The notes beneath the pieces were generated by a model. That model worked only from the letters and a program-made list of their open reading frames with translations, did not search any database and was not told where the DNA came from. Position numbers and translations under genes: made by a program. This document shows, piece after piece, positions 44,153 through 57,067 of a DNA stretch of 64,000 nucleotides. This DNA is from Platanthera guangdongensis (Eukaryota; Streptophyta; Magnoliopsida; Asparagales; Orchidaceae): NCBI GenBank assembly GCA_039583875.1, contig CM077167.1:147577010-147641009 (forward strand). The letters are read 5' to 3'. Each line of letters opens with the position of its first letter. Positions within the stretch are counted from its first letter, which is position 1.

Positions 44153-46562
44153 TCAGTAAGCTACCAACATTTCTCTAGACACTCTTATTATACTAGCAAT
44201 CAATGACATAGAGCCCCACCTTGCCACAGCACCAGCACTCATGCACATTGTACCTTATTTTGAGAACTGGCTTTACTGCAAAGTTGTTAGCAGCTCTCAA
44301 CCCAGCTGGTACATCAGCTTTTTCCTTAGGTCTTTCAGCCATAGTTTGCCTAGGAAGATGTTTGGCAGCAGAAGTACTTGGGATATCTTGAACCCTACCT
44401 GCAGCTACCTTCTTTTCAGAAAGCATAGTCTTGATAGCTTCAGATATACCCTAGTCTGTTTTGCCAATAGACTTTTCCTTAGCTTGCAATTTTGCTCGCA
44501 GACCTTGTAAATCATCTGACACTTTGTTCTTGAGTGTTGGGGCTGGTACACCAAACAAAAATGGTTCATTTTGAGCCATTTGAGTTTTCTCATGGGTTGC
44601 CCAAAAGGCACTTGCACCCTTGCCATTTATTCTACCTTGCTTAAAGTGACCATAGATACTATCATGATCATACCTGTTAGAAGGTTGTACCACATTTTAA
44701 AAAGAAATATGAGGCTTAAAAGCAAGTGGCTGAGTTGGAGCATTACCTTTCCTTTTGGAATAGACAGCTCTTGTATTCCCTTTGAAACCTAATCCCTTCT
44801 TACCCTTTTGGGAAGAAAAGGAATCTATGAAAGGTAACACAGAACTAGGTTTAGAAAACTTGGCAACTAGCTCTCTTTCCTTTTGAAGTCTACTTTCAAG
44901 ATTCTTAATATGATTGTTCTTAAAGGTGATAGTGTCCATCTGAATAACAGTTACGTTTTTCAGTTTGCTGATTTCTTTTAATTTAAGATCCAACACTTTT
45001 GCTAATTCTAAGGCAGCCCAATTCAGACTAGCATTGTCCTTTGCCACCTATTTGGCTAGGTGCCTGCTTTCCTTGAAGGCTAGCAAGAGCTCTCCATAGT
45101 CATCAATCAATTGATTGATGTCTCCTTCAGAATCTGAGCCATCTTTATCTTTTGAAAAAGATGCTTCTGACTCTAGGCTTGTAATATAATCAGACATAGA
45201 AGGTGAAGATTGTACCTTACTTGGACCAGACAGCTCCTGGCTGTGTCCATCCTCAGCTATTGCCATCAGCCCTATACATTTGCTGCCTTCAATTTTATTT
45301 AGATCACCTAACATCTATAGGAATTATGATTCTACTGAATCTTCCTCAGCAGAGAACAACCCAATGTAGGCCTCAACCTCCTCTTCATTTTATGTCTCTG
45401 ATGAAGAGGAGTCAGTCCAACTCTTCTCCTTCCTGGCCACAAAGGATTTTTCCTTTTTACCTTTGTACTGTAGTTTCTTTTTCTCAACAGACTCCTTTCT
45501 CTTGACAGGACAGTCTGCTATGACATGTCCTGGCTTGCTGCAGCAATAACAGAAAATCTTAGTAGATATTTGTTTACTAGTTTTAGTGTCATACCTTTCC
45601 TCCTTAGAGGGTTTCTTCTTCCACTTGTAGCTGTCATCCTTGGAGTAAGAGGAAGAGGAAGGACTTCTTCTCCAGTTCTCTTTCTTCAGAAACTTCTAGA
45701 ACTGCTTAGAAAAGACAGCAAGCTCCTCATAAGAATTATGGTTGTCTACTGTGCTGGCATCTGAACTTTCTGACTCAGTTTCAGCAACTTTTCTGGGAGG
45801 AGGAGTCTTTCTCCTGCCCCTTTTTGTAGCTTCAACTTTGAAGGCCACAGACTTATCTTTTCCATAAGACCTACTGCATTTCTCCTCTTCCTTTCTGGCA
45901 AGCAACTGCATCTCATAGGACATCAACTTTCCAAACAAGGTTGAGGGGGGGGGGGGGGGGGTATCAGTAAGTATGCCCACTTCTCTAATGGCACAAACTT
46001 TGGTATCCCACTCTTTGGTCAAAGATCTCAAAAACTTATCATTAAGTTCATAGGTACTGAAGGCTCTTCCATAAGTCATTAGTTCATTGACAATTCTAAA
46101 GAACTTTTCATAGCATATAACTATGCTATCTTACTTGGTCTGTCTGAAGCTCTCATATTCTTGATTGAGCATGGATTTTCTATCTTCTCTAACTTCTTCA
46201 GTCCCCTCCATGTAGACAATCAAGGTGTCCCACATTTCCTTTGAAGTTTTGTAGTGGACTAAATTTTGAAATGTAGAATCATCTATGACACTCACTATTA
46301 TGTTCTGTGCCCTCCTATCCAAAGTGGCCAAGATGATCTCATCCTTGGTCATATCAGAATAACTCTTTGGAGTCCTTACATTTGCATCTAAAACAAATGT
46401 CGTCATGGGGATGAAAGGCTCTTCTTGTACTGTGATGTAGATTCTTGAATCAGATGCCTCCATGAACAATCTGACCCTTTCTTTCCATATGCAAAACATT
46501 TCTTTTCTGCAAATGGGTAGTTTCATGGATCCAAGTTCCTTGTGATTTTCACCTGAACACAT
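44153..46562 (-). pseudogene. Element C gag
   Basis: A likely ATG at 46562 gives MCSGENHKELGSMKLPIC; the open frame extends further upstream only into the PBS. The Gag core has KERVRLFMEASDSRIY, MTKDEIILATLDRRAQ, SKEMWDTLIVYMEG and NDKFLRSLTKEWDTK. A 15-G run at 45945-45961 lies within the coding part (poly-Pro in one frame) and probably shifts the frame. The first zinc knuckle CYCCSKPGHVIADC lies near 45520. The second motif, near 44200-44245, reads CWCCGKVGLYVIDC, with Leu replacing the His ligand, followed by TAG in place of Trp. Further stops lie at 46130 and 45315-45330. Confidence 0.8.
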
Positions 46563-46628
46563 CTCAACTCTCTTATTACTGTCTACAGATACACTCAGAC
46601 TGTTAAGTCTTATTTTGAGGAACCTAGC

Positions 46629-46640
46629 TCTGATACCACT
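46629..46640 (-). other. Primer binding site of element C (initiator tRNA-Met)
   Basis: The minus strand reads AGTGGTATCAGAGC at the LTR edge, a full match to the plant tRNA-iMet complement. Confidence 0.9.
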
Positions 46641-48374
46641 TGAAAGAATTGGTTTCAAGATTGCCTAAACACCTAGAGGGGGGGAGGGGGTGTGAATAGG
46701 TTCAATTCTGTTTTCTTACTTAGACAGTTAATAAGTTTATCTCAGCACAGTTATGATCAAATTACCACAACACACAAACAATCAAACACAGCATACACAC
46801 AGATTTTATAGTGATTCCCCAAGTGATGGGTACATCCACTTTCCCCCTTCGCCTATCTAGCAGTATATTAGATTCAGCCTAACTTCCTTCCACCTTCTCA
46901 GATCCTCAAATCTTACAACTCAGAACCCAGAATGGTTCCTACAGATCAGACTTCAGCAAGTCCTACAACTTAGATTCTATCAGAGAATCCTACCTCAGAG
47001 TGAGTCCTCACTCCTACCACTCAGGCAATCAAGCCCTACTTCAGCCTCTTTCACCAGGCCTACAACTCAGAGAAATCAATCTCCTACCTCAGGCTAACAG
47101 CCCTACCTCAGCCTTTATAGATATATGCTTACAACTCAGAGAACTTAATCTCTTAAACTCAGATCTAGAATAGATCCTACAGAAATTTAAATAAAGAAAT
47201 TATTTCTACCTTCACTCATAAAGAGATGAAGGGATCTTTGACAGTTCTTGATGGATCTGCTTCCAATTGTTCCTTGTAGTAAAGATTTGATCCAACCTGA
47301 CTTAGCTTATTCAAAGCTTCTTGAAATAGAGAACTTAAGTTGATTCTTCTTGGAGTAGATCCAGCTTCTTCCACCCTTCTGAATTTATTCTGCAATCTTC
47401 AATAGATCTCCTTCTCTGATTTTGGATCAGAATCTCCAGCTGTACAGGAATCTATGAAATCTTCTTGGAGAATTTTACTTCAGTTTTATTTATCTTCTGT
47501 TGATTAATTTCTTCTCTGAAGTCCCCGGCCCCATTTATAGTTTTACATCAGTGGTAACCGGCTGGTCCTGTAGATGACTCACATCTGACAGTTCAATCAT
47601 GTCAAATAGGCAGTGACCATTCTGGCAGTTGTCAAGTCTTCAGTCTTGAGATTTGGTACTTAGAATATTTTCTGGAACAACTGACTGTGTTGAGACATAT
47701 GTGTCGACACAAATGGAGTATGTATCGACACAATTACGCTGGTGCCGATACACTTCATTTGGTGTTATCGACAAACATCAATAACTGTTGACACAGCTCT
47801 TCACTTAGTCTCAACACTGTCTTTTTAGGCTGTGTCGACACACTTCAGAAAATAGTCGACACAACTCTTTATTAAGTTCTCGACATGCACCCTTTGTAGA
47901 ATGTGTCGACATAAGTCTTGTGTGTCGACACATCCTCTCTATCAATTTCTTAACACATCTTTTGAAGAATGTGTCGACACAAGACCTGTGTGTCGACAGA
48001 GCCTTTCTAACTGTCGACCTAAGTCATGGATGTCGACATAGTTGTTTCTTTACACTTGTTAACTCAACAGTCCAGGTGTGTCGACACAAGTTATAAGTGT
48101 CAACATAGTTGATATTGACTTTGCTTCTGTATGTCGACATAAGTCTTGTGTGTCGACACAGTTGATGTTGAGTTAGCTTATGTGTGTCGACATAGCACCT
48201 TCAAAGGTGCCGACACAAAAGCAATTATCTCGACACTTTTGTACTTAGAATATCTTCTGTATTCTTCTACCTGCACAGGTTAACTCAATACACAATAAAA
48301 TACAACCTGATGTATACCATTGAGTTTGGTGAGGCTTCTACAAATCAGGTACACAAATTCCAATGTACCCAACA
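46641..48374 (-). repeat. 5' LTR of element C
   Basis: It is 1734 bp. On the minus strand it runs TGTTGGGTACATTGG...TTCTTTCA, with GTGTCGACAC variants at 47695-48235, a TATAAATGG box at 47531-47539, and a G-run (C-run on the element strand) at 46678-46690. Confidence 0.87.
47531..47539 (-). promoter_or_regulatory. TATA-like box in LTR C
   Basis: The minus strand reads CTATAAATGG, at the same relative place as the TATATATA box of LTR A. Confidence 0.5.
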
Positions 48375-48461
48375 GATTGTTACTTGCAGTTTTCCTTTTC
48401 CCTTCCATTACCCGATGCTCAAACCGTTAGCTGGTGGTGCTCGACTCCCTTTCCTTTTTCG

Positions 48462-51400
48462 TGCATCAACACCTAGTGTGCCAAGGGCAAGGGTAAGTCT
48501 TCCTGTCAGGAGAGCTGCGGGTAGAAATGTTCAGTTTTAAGCTAACAAGAACCAAAGGTCCAATCCCTTGTGGGGTCCTAAGGTAAACTAAACTATGTTT
48601 GTAGGATAGTCCAAGTACCCATGCACCAATATGGTATTTGGACATTGGATATTCCAGGCATATGACTGGAACAAGGTGCCATCTACATGACTATACTCCT
48701 ATGAAGAATAAACCTAAGGTGATCTTTGAAGGATAAAAAAAAGAGCTATCAAGGGCTATGGTATGATCACCAATAACATAGTCTCAATCACAAAAGTGGC
48801 TTATGTAGAAGGGTTGTAACATAACCTGATAAGCATAAGCCAACTATGTGATCTTGGCTGTCATTGTCTTCCACAAGGATGAGTGTATGATCAAAAGGTC
48901 AAGAGACCAAGAGGTCATGTTGACAAGCACTAGGAGTGGAAATATTTCCTGTTTAAAATTTTTAGGTTTAAGTTCTGACACTCATGTATGTTTGGTAGCA
49001 AGTGAGAAAGTCTCCTACTGTATGTAATGGCATAAGAGGCTTGCTCACTTGAACTATAAGTCAATTAGCAAGTTCTTCAGTGAAGGGCTAGTTAGTAATG
49101 AACCCAATTTAAAATGCACCAAGGAGGGCATTTGTTCTGCTTGTCAAAAGGGCAAACAGACCAAAACATCCTTTAAGAGCATTGAGACCAAGGATTTAGT
49201 GAGGTGTTTGTACCTCCTATATATGGACATGTTTGATCCTATGCCAATTCATAGTCTAAGATAGTCTACCCATTGGTGATAGTTGATGACTATTCTAGAT
49301 ATGCTTGGGTTTTCTTTCTAAAGAGAAAGCTTGAAACCCTAGACATCTTTATGACCTTTGTTAGGCAAGTTTAGAATGAAAAAGATAGCTCTGTGGTCAA
49401 AATCAGAAATGACCATGGTACTAAATTTCATTCTAAAGGAATGACAAAATTCTGTGAAGAACTAGGGATTAGTTAGGAGTTCTCTTCTCTAAGAAAACCC
49501 CAGCAAAATGGGATAGCTGAGAGGAAAAATAGGACTCTCATAGAGGCTGGCAAGACACTATTCAGTGACACCTCTCTCCCAGAATACTTTTGGGCTGAGG
49601 CAGTGAACACTGCTTGTCATGTCTTGAATAGAGCCTCTATCAACAAGTATCACCAAAAGACTCCCTATGAGATTATGAAAGGCAAAAAACTAAATCTAAC
49701 CTATCTTAGGATCTTTGGTAGTAAGTGCTTTATGATTGATAATTGAAAGTCCTACTTGACTAAATTTGCTGCCAAATCCTATGAAGGGATATTTGTTGGG
49801 TACAATAATCATAACAAAGCATATATAGTCTATAACTTGAAAAATCAAGTTGTAGAAGAGTCTGTGAATGTAGTCTTTGATGAATCATCAATGATTAACA
49901 ATGAGCTGCCTAGCTCCTCTAGATCTGCAGGTATAGAGTTGAAGATGGATAAACTAACCATCAAAGACACTTCTCTATCTACCCTAAAAGAAGATGATGG
50001 TGTGTACATTCCTGAAGAAGGACAAAGTACACAGGATATGGCTGAATACTAGTAGGATCCGACCACTGAAGTTCATTATGCTAAAGTAAGAATGCCTCCT
50101 GCAGTTAGGCATTTGAGGGATCATCCCAGAAATAAGATCATAGGAGATGCTAGCCAAGGGGTTATAACAAGGAGTAGAAGCCTCAACATTGCTATGCACT
50201 CCAGCTTTCTATCTCAAATTGAACCTAAAAGGTTTGAAGATGCTAAAATAGACCCATTTAGGATTGTGGCAATGGAAGAAGAACTGAACCAGTTCAAGAG
50301 ATGCAATGTCTGTAAACTAGATTCCAGACCATAAGGACATAACATCATTGAAACTAAGTGGATCTACAGGAATAAGCTTTAATGAAAATGGTGCTATAAT
50401 AAAAAATAAAGCAAGACTGGTGGCCAAGGGATACAGACAAGAGCAGGCTATTGATTTTGATTAAACCTTTGCACCAGTAGCTAGATTGGAAGCCATATGA
50501 CTATTTCTTGCATTTGTTGCACATAAAGGATTCAAATTCTACCAAATGGATGTGAAGTCAGCCTTCCTAAATGACGACCTTAAAGAAAAAGTCTATGTTG
50601 AGCAACCCTCAATTTTGTTAATCTTAACTTTCTTGATTATGTTTTTTGGCTTAAAAAGACTTTATATGTGTTAAAGCAAGCCCCTAGGGCATGCTATGAA
50701 ACCATGTCTAGCTTTCTCATTGAGAACAAATTCTCAAGGGAAAGATAAACAAGACACTATTCCTAAGAGAAGTCAAGGGTAAGAACATTCTAGTTCAAAT
50801 TTATGTAGATGACATAATATTTGGGTCTACTGATGATGGCCTTTGCAAAAAGTTTGTCAAACTTATGCAAAGATAGTTTGAGATAAGCAGTATGGGTGAA
50901 CTCAAGCATTTCTTCGGCCTCCAAGTTAGACAATTAGAGGATGGCCTATCCATCTCTCAATATAAGTTCACTAAGGAGTTGATTAAAAAATTTGGAATGG
51001 AGAGTGACTCCATAATGAAAACTCCTATGAGGTCAAGTGTGTCAACATACATGGATGAAACTGGGAAACCTATTGATGAAACCTTGTATAGAGGCATAAT
51101 TGGCTCCCTCATCTAACTTACTGCAAGTAGGACAAACATTATGTATGCTATATATGTTTGTGCTAGATACCAGGCTAGCCCTAAGGAATCTTATTATTCT
51201 GCAGCTAAAAGAATTTTGAGATATCTCAAGGGCACACCTGATCTTGGTCTGTGGCACTCTATGAACAATGACTTTAAACTAGCTGGTTATTCAGATATAG
51301 ACTTTGTAGGTTACAGAGAAGACAAGAAAAGCACCTCTAGCACCTGTTAGTTTTTAGGAGGAAGATTTGTCTCTTGGAGAAGCAAGAAGCAAACAAGTAT

Positions 51401-51782
51401 TGCTATCTATATAGATGAATCAGAGTACATCTCAGCTGGAAGTTACTGTGCTCAGCTACTATGGATCCAACATTAGCTTCAGGATTACAATCTCAAGATA
51501 AGTAGAACTCCAATGTTTTGTGATTTTATTAGTCCAATCTCTATTGTCAGGAATCTTGTTTCTCATAGTAGGACTAAACATATAAATATTAGGTATCATT
51601 TTATTAGAGAGCATGTAGAATGTGAGGACATCAGACTTGAGTTTATCTCTATAGACAAGCAAGTGGCTGATATTTTCACCAAGCCACTTGATGAAGCTAA
51701 GTTTAACATCTTCAAATTTGAATTTGGTATGATGAACTTAGTATTGCTTCAGTATCTCCTCATGCATTTTTATTGCAGGTAG
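48462..51782 (+). pseudogene. Element E: decayed copia gag tail and pol on the plus strand
   Basis: Recognisable pieces in order: gag tail PRARVSLPVRRAAGRN (48480); protease IWYLDIGYSRHMTG (about 48632), with DSG changed to DIG; pre-integrase CTKEGICSACQKGKQTKTSF and YLLYMDMFDPMP (49110-49235); integrase fragments with NGIAERKN and FWAEAVNTACHVLNR-like text (49500-49640); FVGYNNHNKAYIV (49790); RT start EELNQFKRCNV (50280) and [18 protein letters not shown] (50548); IYVDDIIFGSTDD (50800); MGELKHFFGLQV (50892); RNase H YSDIDFVGYREDKKST (51290) and ending FTKPLDEAKFNIFKFEFGM (51690-51740). Dozens of stops and frameshifts show it is old. No ORF3 or LTR follows. Confidence 0.83.
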
Positions 51783-52016
51783 TATTAATCACTATAGGAT
51801 AATAAAGGAGTTATAGACTGAGAAGAGAGATGCTCCTATTAAGGAGGAGCAAGTTCAGTCTAATATTTAGGATAATGCTGAGGTTGAGGGGGAGATTCAA
51901 TCTGAACTCCCTGATCAAGATACAGTGAATCAAACAAAGACTCTCAAGAGATAGTAGGAGCTGTTGTGCATAACTTCTGTGGATACAACATCAGCTAGAG
52001 AACTATAATCTCAATG
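51783..52016 (+). other. Post-pol remnant with a faint second RNase H fragment
   Basis: AT-rich sequence follows element E pol. At 51955-52018 the text GAGCTGTTGTGCATAAC... resembles the RNase H segment at 51440-51505 (CTGTGCTCAGCTACTATGG), suggesting a small second copia piece. The match is partial. Confidence 0.35.
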
Positions 52017-53726
52017 TTAATGTGCGAAAATGAAAGGGATGCCGCGGGCACCAACATATAATGGGTGTTCGGTCTCATAAGCTAGGATGAGGTGATGAGG
52101 TTGATGAGGATGCAGAGAATGCCTCTGTACGCTCGAGGGTGGAGCACGCATTTGATCAAGGGTTGCGGGGATAATGAGAGGTTGATGAGGAACTGTCGAG
52201 CAGACAGTTACTTTGATGGTTAGGTTTACAGGTTGATGCCGACAGCAGGGGTGAGGAGTTGAGAAGAAGAAGGAGCCGCTAGAAGCGGCAATAACAAATT
52301 TTGCCCGCCGCGGCTTAAATTCCACTCTTGCGACAGGCTTTCCTTTAATTATAATTCAATATTACAGCTTGAGTAGAGTCCTTTACATGATAGAATAAAG
52401 GGTACGAGGGGGAAGCTGGAGGCTAAAGGAAAGAAGTTGCCAGAGGGCCATGCGGATAAAGCAGAGAGGTCTGCAGACCGCGCGGATAGCTGATCCCGCA
52501 GCTCGCTAAACTAAGCTGAGCGGACTGCGCGATTAAGCCCGGATGATAAGACAGCTGAGGTCGCACAGACTGAGAAGTTGTTTCTTTAGGATTTGATGCC
52601 TTGACCTTGTCTTCGGTTGTCCTCCCCCCAAAAGTGAGGTATGGGGGGCTATTTATAGGCTCGAGGAGGTAACGTTCTTGGTAATGTTACCCCTGGTATG
52701 TCGGTGAGTTGGTGCGAGTAGACAAGGAGTCCGCCGAGTCCGCATCGAGTTGAGCGGATGTCTTTCCTACTTGATCTGATGTTGGCGGACTTGGACGAGT
52801 TTGCCTCTGTAGCACTAGGCAAGTTCGTGCTAGGCTATGCGACCTGAGGAGCAATCAGCCCGCTGATGGGAAGAAGCGGGTGTTGGGACTGGAGGGTTGA
52901 GTGGAGGACTGCATAGTGAGTCTGCCAAGCTCGCAGCGGACAGGTAGAGTCTACATCTACTATTGGAGACTTGTCCCCCCTGCTGGGCGACAAGGGTTTG
53001 GTGACCTGATAGACTGAAGAGGGAAGGTCGCGCATGTTGTTGGATGACACGAGGTCGCTACCATATGGCAGGTAGAAGGAGCCATTCGTCGTTGCTGGAG
53101 TGTGAGCTCGCCACCTTCTTGCAGTCTAGAGTCGAGTCCGCAATGTTATTGTGCGGTCTGGTGTAGAGTAGTTGGCCGTGCTGTCGTCCCGTCTCAGGCG
53201 GGCTGAGACTGAATCCACCTACTCCTGGCGGACAGGTGGAGCAGGTCGCCGGATGCTATGCGGGTTGATCCTGCTGCCGTCCACCCTCCTTGGGCAGACT
53301 GAGATTGAGTCCGCAAACTGCTAATGGACTGATGAGTTAGTCGCCGACTATGCGACCTGGCAGACTGAAGGAGCAGGCCACTCGTTCTGGGTGGCGACCT
53401 AAAGGCAGGCTGCATGTTGGGCAAAATGAAGCTTGTCGCATACTGTTGGGCGACCTGGAGGCAGGTAGCCTGGAAATGTGGCGGTTGCCCTGCTTACTGT
53501 GTGAACTGCAGGAATGGGCTGTAGAAGAAGTCTGTGACTCCTGCCGAGCATGCGGTTACCGAGAGGCCTGAGAGGATAGCATGCGAGTCCGCCACTTAGT
53601 TGGGTAGTCCACCTGTTGGAATAGAGAGAACCGTTGCACTGTTAGTTGATCTATCAGTGCGGCCTGCAGGGGCGGACTGAGGAAGCAGTCCGCAGCCACT
53701 GCAGAACGAGGGGCTGCTATGCAACA
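52017..53726. other. GC-rich unidentified repeat-like region
   Basis: I find no convincing protein. The region is full of GCGGACT/GTCCGC motifs (for example 52480-52540, 52725-52800, 53180-53320, 53640-53700). A TATTTATA box at 52651-52658 is followed by a GA-rich stretch, which looks like an LTR promoter, but no TG/CA ends were found. The same kind of motif reappears at 62395-62525. Confidence 0.4.
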
Positions 53727-55182
53727 TGTAACATCCCGAATTGCACTAGACCCCTTGTGCGTGTTTTTGATCCAGGAGAGCTGACTTGGGCTCAGGGGAG
53801 TGCTGACAACTGGGCTGTCACGGGCGTGTCCAATCCGTGTACTCGAGTAGTTGGTTTTCTCTCGAGTATGTCCTCTCGAGTAAGTCTCGAGTGGGTTACA
53901 CGCCCCATGTCACGGGCGTGACTGCGCCGACACGGACGTGTCCCACCCGTGTGTCATGTCGAGTATTGAACCGACGCATTAAAACCGTCGTAATGCTTCG
54001 CCTAAGCAGGACACGGGTAAAGACACGGGAGTGTCCCTACCCGTGTCACTTTTATATAAAAGGGGAAGTGATAACCCTAGCCGTTTTCACTCCTCATTCC
54101 AGCCGTTTTTCTGAGAGAAACTCCTGTTGAGAGAAGGAAGTCGCTGGATCTAGTTCTAGAGGAGAAGATCCGCCGCCGCCGTGGAAAAGAAGATGCCCCC
54201 GAGAAGAGTCACGAGATCCATGACCGGAAATGGTGGAAATGTCATAAATGAGGTGTGTTTCCTACCCTCTCACTTGGTGTTAGATCTTTAGTTACTTTCT
54301 AAGGAGAGATATCGACTCAAGAGAGTCTTGATGGAGAGAAGGAGTTTTCTAGGGATGGCCATGCAAGGACATGTGTTCTAGGTTTTAAATCTCTTCAACC
54401 CCCCTTCTTCTATGAGATGATGGGTGGATGGTTTCGTGAAGAATCATGGCCCTTTGAGGGTTATTAAGGGAGGAGGAATTTCTGGAGTGATTTTGGAAGA
54501 TCGACTTGAAGAGGAATATGAACTGATGTCGTTCACTCCTCTTTAAGATGCATGCAGAATCTGTATTCTGCGCGCAACGATCTTCTTGGCCATTTTCAAG
54601 TAGGATATGGCCACATATGGGCTTCTGCCTAAACACGAAATTTGTATCCACTGAAAATACCTTTCCAAAGAGTGGTTGTACGTCTTCATGTGAAGTATGT
54701 ATCCACGGGAAAGTCTGAACGAACATGACGTCCGATAAATCCTGCATGCAGAAATTGTGTTCTGTACGCAGTAGAATTCAAGGCTGATGTCCACTAGGAT
54801 ACACTCAAATCTGGGTTGTGGGCTGAATATGAAAGTTGTAAGCCATGGAAAGACCTTTCCAGCGAGGGGTTACAGGGCTTTACCGGATTCTTGTAGCTTC
54901 GGGAATCTCCGATCGAATTTGCTATCTAGATTTATTCTGCACTTAAATTCTGGCGTTTATATAATATGAATTTGAATTCGGTGGAATCGATGTTGCTGAT
55001 TAACCATAGACTTTGATGAACTATTTTATGCTGACCGCCGTAGTACTATGAATGATAAATCTTGTTAATTAGATTTCATAAAACTGAATTGTCGAGCAAG
55101 CTTTAATGCATGATATGACTTGCTAAAATTGATACATTGTTATAAATGCGCACCATGTTTATAATAATGCGACTCAATACAT
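53727..55182 (+). repeat. Partial gypsy II/III-family LTR, plus orientation
   Basis: It starts TGTAACATCCCGAATTGCAC, the LTR start of gypsy II/III, and runs in LTR order past the TATA region (54049-54062). It continues about 110 bases beyond the sequence available in gypsy II (36457 matches about 55078). It then meets an inverted copy near 55183. No internal region follows, so it is a solo or broken LTR. Confidence 0.82.
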
Positions 55183-56532
55183 ATTCTGCATGCTTCGTAA
55201 AGAGGAATGAACGACATCGGTTCATATTCCTCTCCAAGTCGATCTTCCAAAATCACTCCAGAAATTCTTCCTCCCTTATTCACCCTCAAAGGGGCCATGA
55301 TTCTTCACGAAACCATCCACCCATCATCACATAGAAGAAAGGGGAGGTTGAAGAGATCTAAAACCTAGAACACATGTCCTAGCATGGTCGTCCCTAGAAA
55401 ACTCCTTCTCTCCATCAAAACTCTCTTGAGTCGATATCTTTCCTAAGAAAATAACTAAAGATCTAGCACCAATGGAGAGGGTAGGAAACTCACCTCACTT
55501 CCAGCGTTTCCACCATTTCCGGCCATGGATCTCGTGACTCTTCTCGGCGGCATCTTCTTTTCCACGGCGACGGCGGATGTTCTCCTCTAGAACTAGATCC
55601 AGCGACTTCCTTCTCTCAACAGGAGTTCCTCTCAGAAAAACGGTTGGAATGAGGAGTGAAAATGGCTAGGGTTATCATTTCCCTTTTTATATAAAAGTGA
55701 CACGGGTAGGGACACGCCCGTGTCCTTACCCGTGTCCTGCTTAGGCGAAGCGTGACGACGGTTTTTATGCGTTTGTTCAATACTCGACACAACAAACGGG
55801 TGGGACACGCCGTGTCGGCCCAGTCACGCCCGTGACAGGGGGTGTGTAACCCACTCGAGACTTACTCGAGAGGACTTACTCGAGAGAAATCTAACTACTC
55901 GAGTACACAGATTGGACATGCCCGTGACAGCCCAGTCACGCCCGTGACATGGGGCGTGTAATCCTATCGAGACTTACTCGAGAGGACTTACTCGAGAGAA
56001 AACCAACTACTCGAGTACCCAGATAGGACATGCCAGTGTCACAGGGATGACACACTCGTGTCACCACCTCTTACTCGAGTACTTTTCCACCTACTTGAGT
56101 ATATTTTGACTTACATGAGAACTACTCGAGGATGAGCGGGACACTCCCTGTGACAAGCCCGTGTCACAGGCCGTGTGCCCCATACTTGACACTCGACGAT
56201 CGTCGAGCGCTGGTCTTCGACCAGAGGGAACACCCGCCCTCCGACACGCCCCTGTCGGATGGGACACGCACATGACACGCCCGTGACACGGGGCGTGTCT
56301 CACCCGAACACTTCATCGAACCCATTTTCGTCGATCTCGTGACTGCTTCGCACCCGAGCAGGACACACCCTGGGACACGCCAGTGTCCCAGGCCGTGTCA
56401 CCAAAAAAATTGCCAATCCCAAACCTTTTGGCTGCTACATGCTTCCCAGTTGTCAGCACTCCCCTGAGCCCAAGTCAGCTCTCCTGGCTCAAAAACACGC
56501 ACAAGGGGCCTAGTGCGATTCGGGACGTTACA
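55183..56532 (-). repeat. 3' LTR of gypsy III (truncated)
   Basis: On the minus strand it starts TGTAACGTCCCGAATCGC at 56532 next to the gypsy III pol end and breaks off at about 55183 against the opposite-facing LTR. A local duplication of a CTCGAGAGGACTTACTCGAG-type segment occurs at about 55855-56010. Confidence 0.85.
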
Positions 56533-56575
56533 AATCCTATAAACAAAATAAAAGATTTCGTCCCCAAAAGCAGGC

Positions 56576-57067
56576 TTAGGCTATGGAGAGAAAAACATAA
56601 TAGGAATATAATATGCTTTTAAATAAAACTACCTTGAGCAAACAACTCCGGATAGTGTTTTTGCATACATCCATCGGCTCCCATGTATATTCCTCCTTCC
56701 CATGATTGGACCACAGCACTTTCACCAAGGGAACACCTTTGCGTCGTAACTTTTTTGTCTCGCTATCTACGATCTGCACCGGCTCTAGTCGCATAGACCT
56801 ATCAGATGCCACATCACCATCAGTTGTGGGTATGTATTGATCGGGCTACAACAGTGCCTTCCGAAGCGACGACACATGGAACACGTCGTGGAGGTTCTCT
56901 AGCTCGGGCAGTAACTCCAACCGATAGGCCAGCGGGCCAATCCTTTCCAATATAGTATAAGGCCCAACATACCTTGGGCTGAGCTTTTTCACACCACGCA
57001 CACGTGACACTCCATGCATCGGTCGGATTTTCAGGAACACCTTATCACCCACTTGAAATTCCACCAT
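56576..57067 (-). pseudogene. Gypsy III pol C-terminus: integrase tail and chromodomain-like segment
   Basis: MVEFQVGDKVFLKIRPMHGV and KKLSPRYVGPYTILER form the integrase tail, LENLHDVFHVSSLRK follows, then after a stop near 56845 VKVLWSNHGKEEYTWEPMD. The second piece ends without the LSGVVCSR-like end because of a frameshift. Confidence 0.8.

Larger units (their letters stand above)
44153..48374 (-). mobile_element. Element C: 5' half of a copia element (LTR plus gag)
   Basis: It has an LTR, a perfect 12-base PBS and gag in the same order and family as element A, ending abruptly within the linker after the second zinc-knuckle-like motif. No protease or later pol follows in this orientation. 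The LTR resembles that of A (GTGTCGACAC arrays, same ends) but is clearly diverged. Confidence 0.83.

Noticed and set aside
53194..53571. Possible host gene in the GC-rich region
   Set aside because: Frames are short, on both strands, lack splice or domain evidence, and reflect the GCGGACT motif bias.
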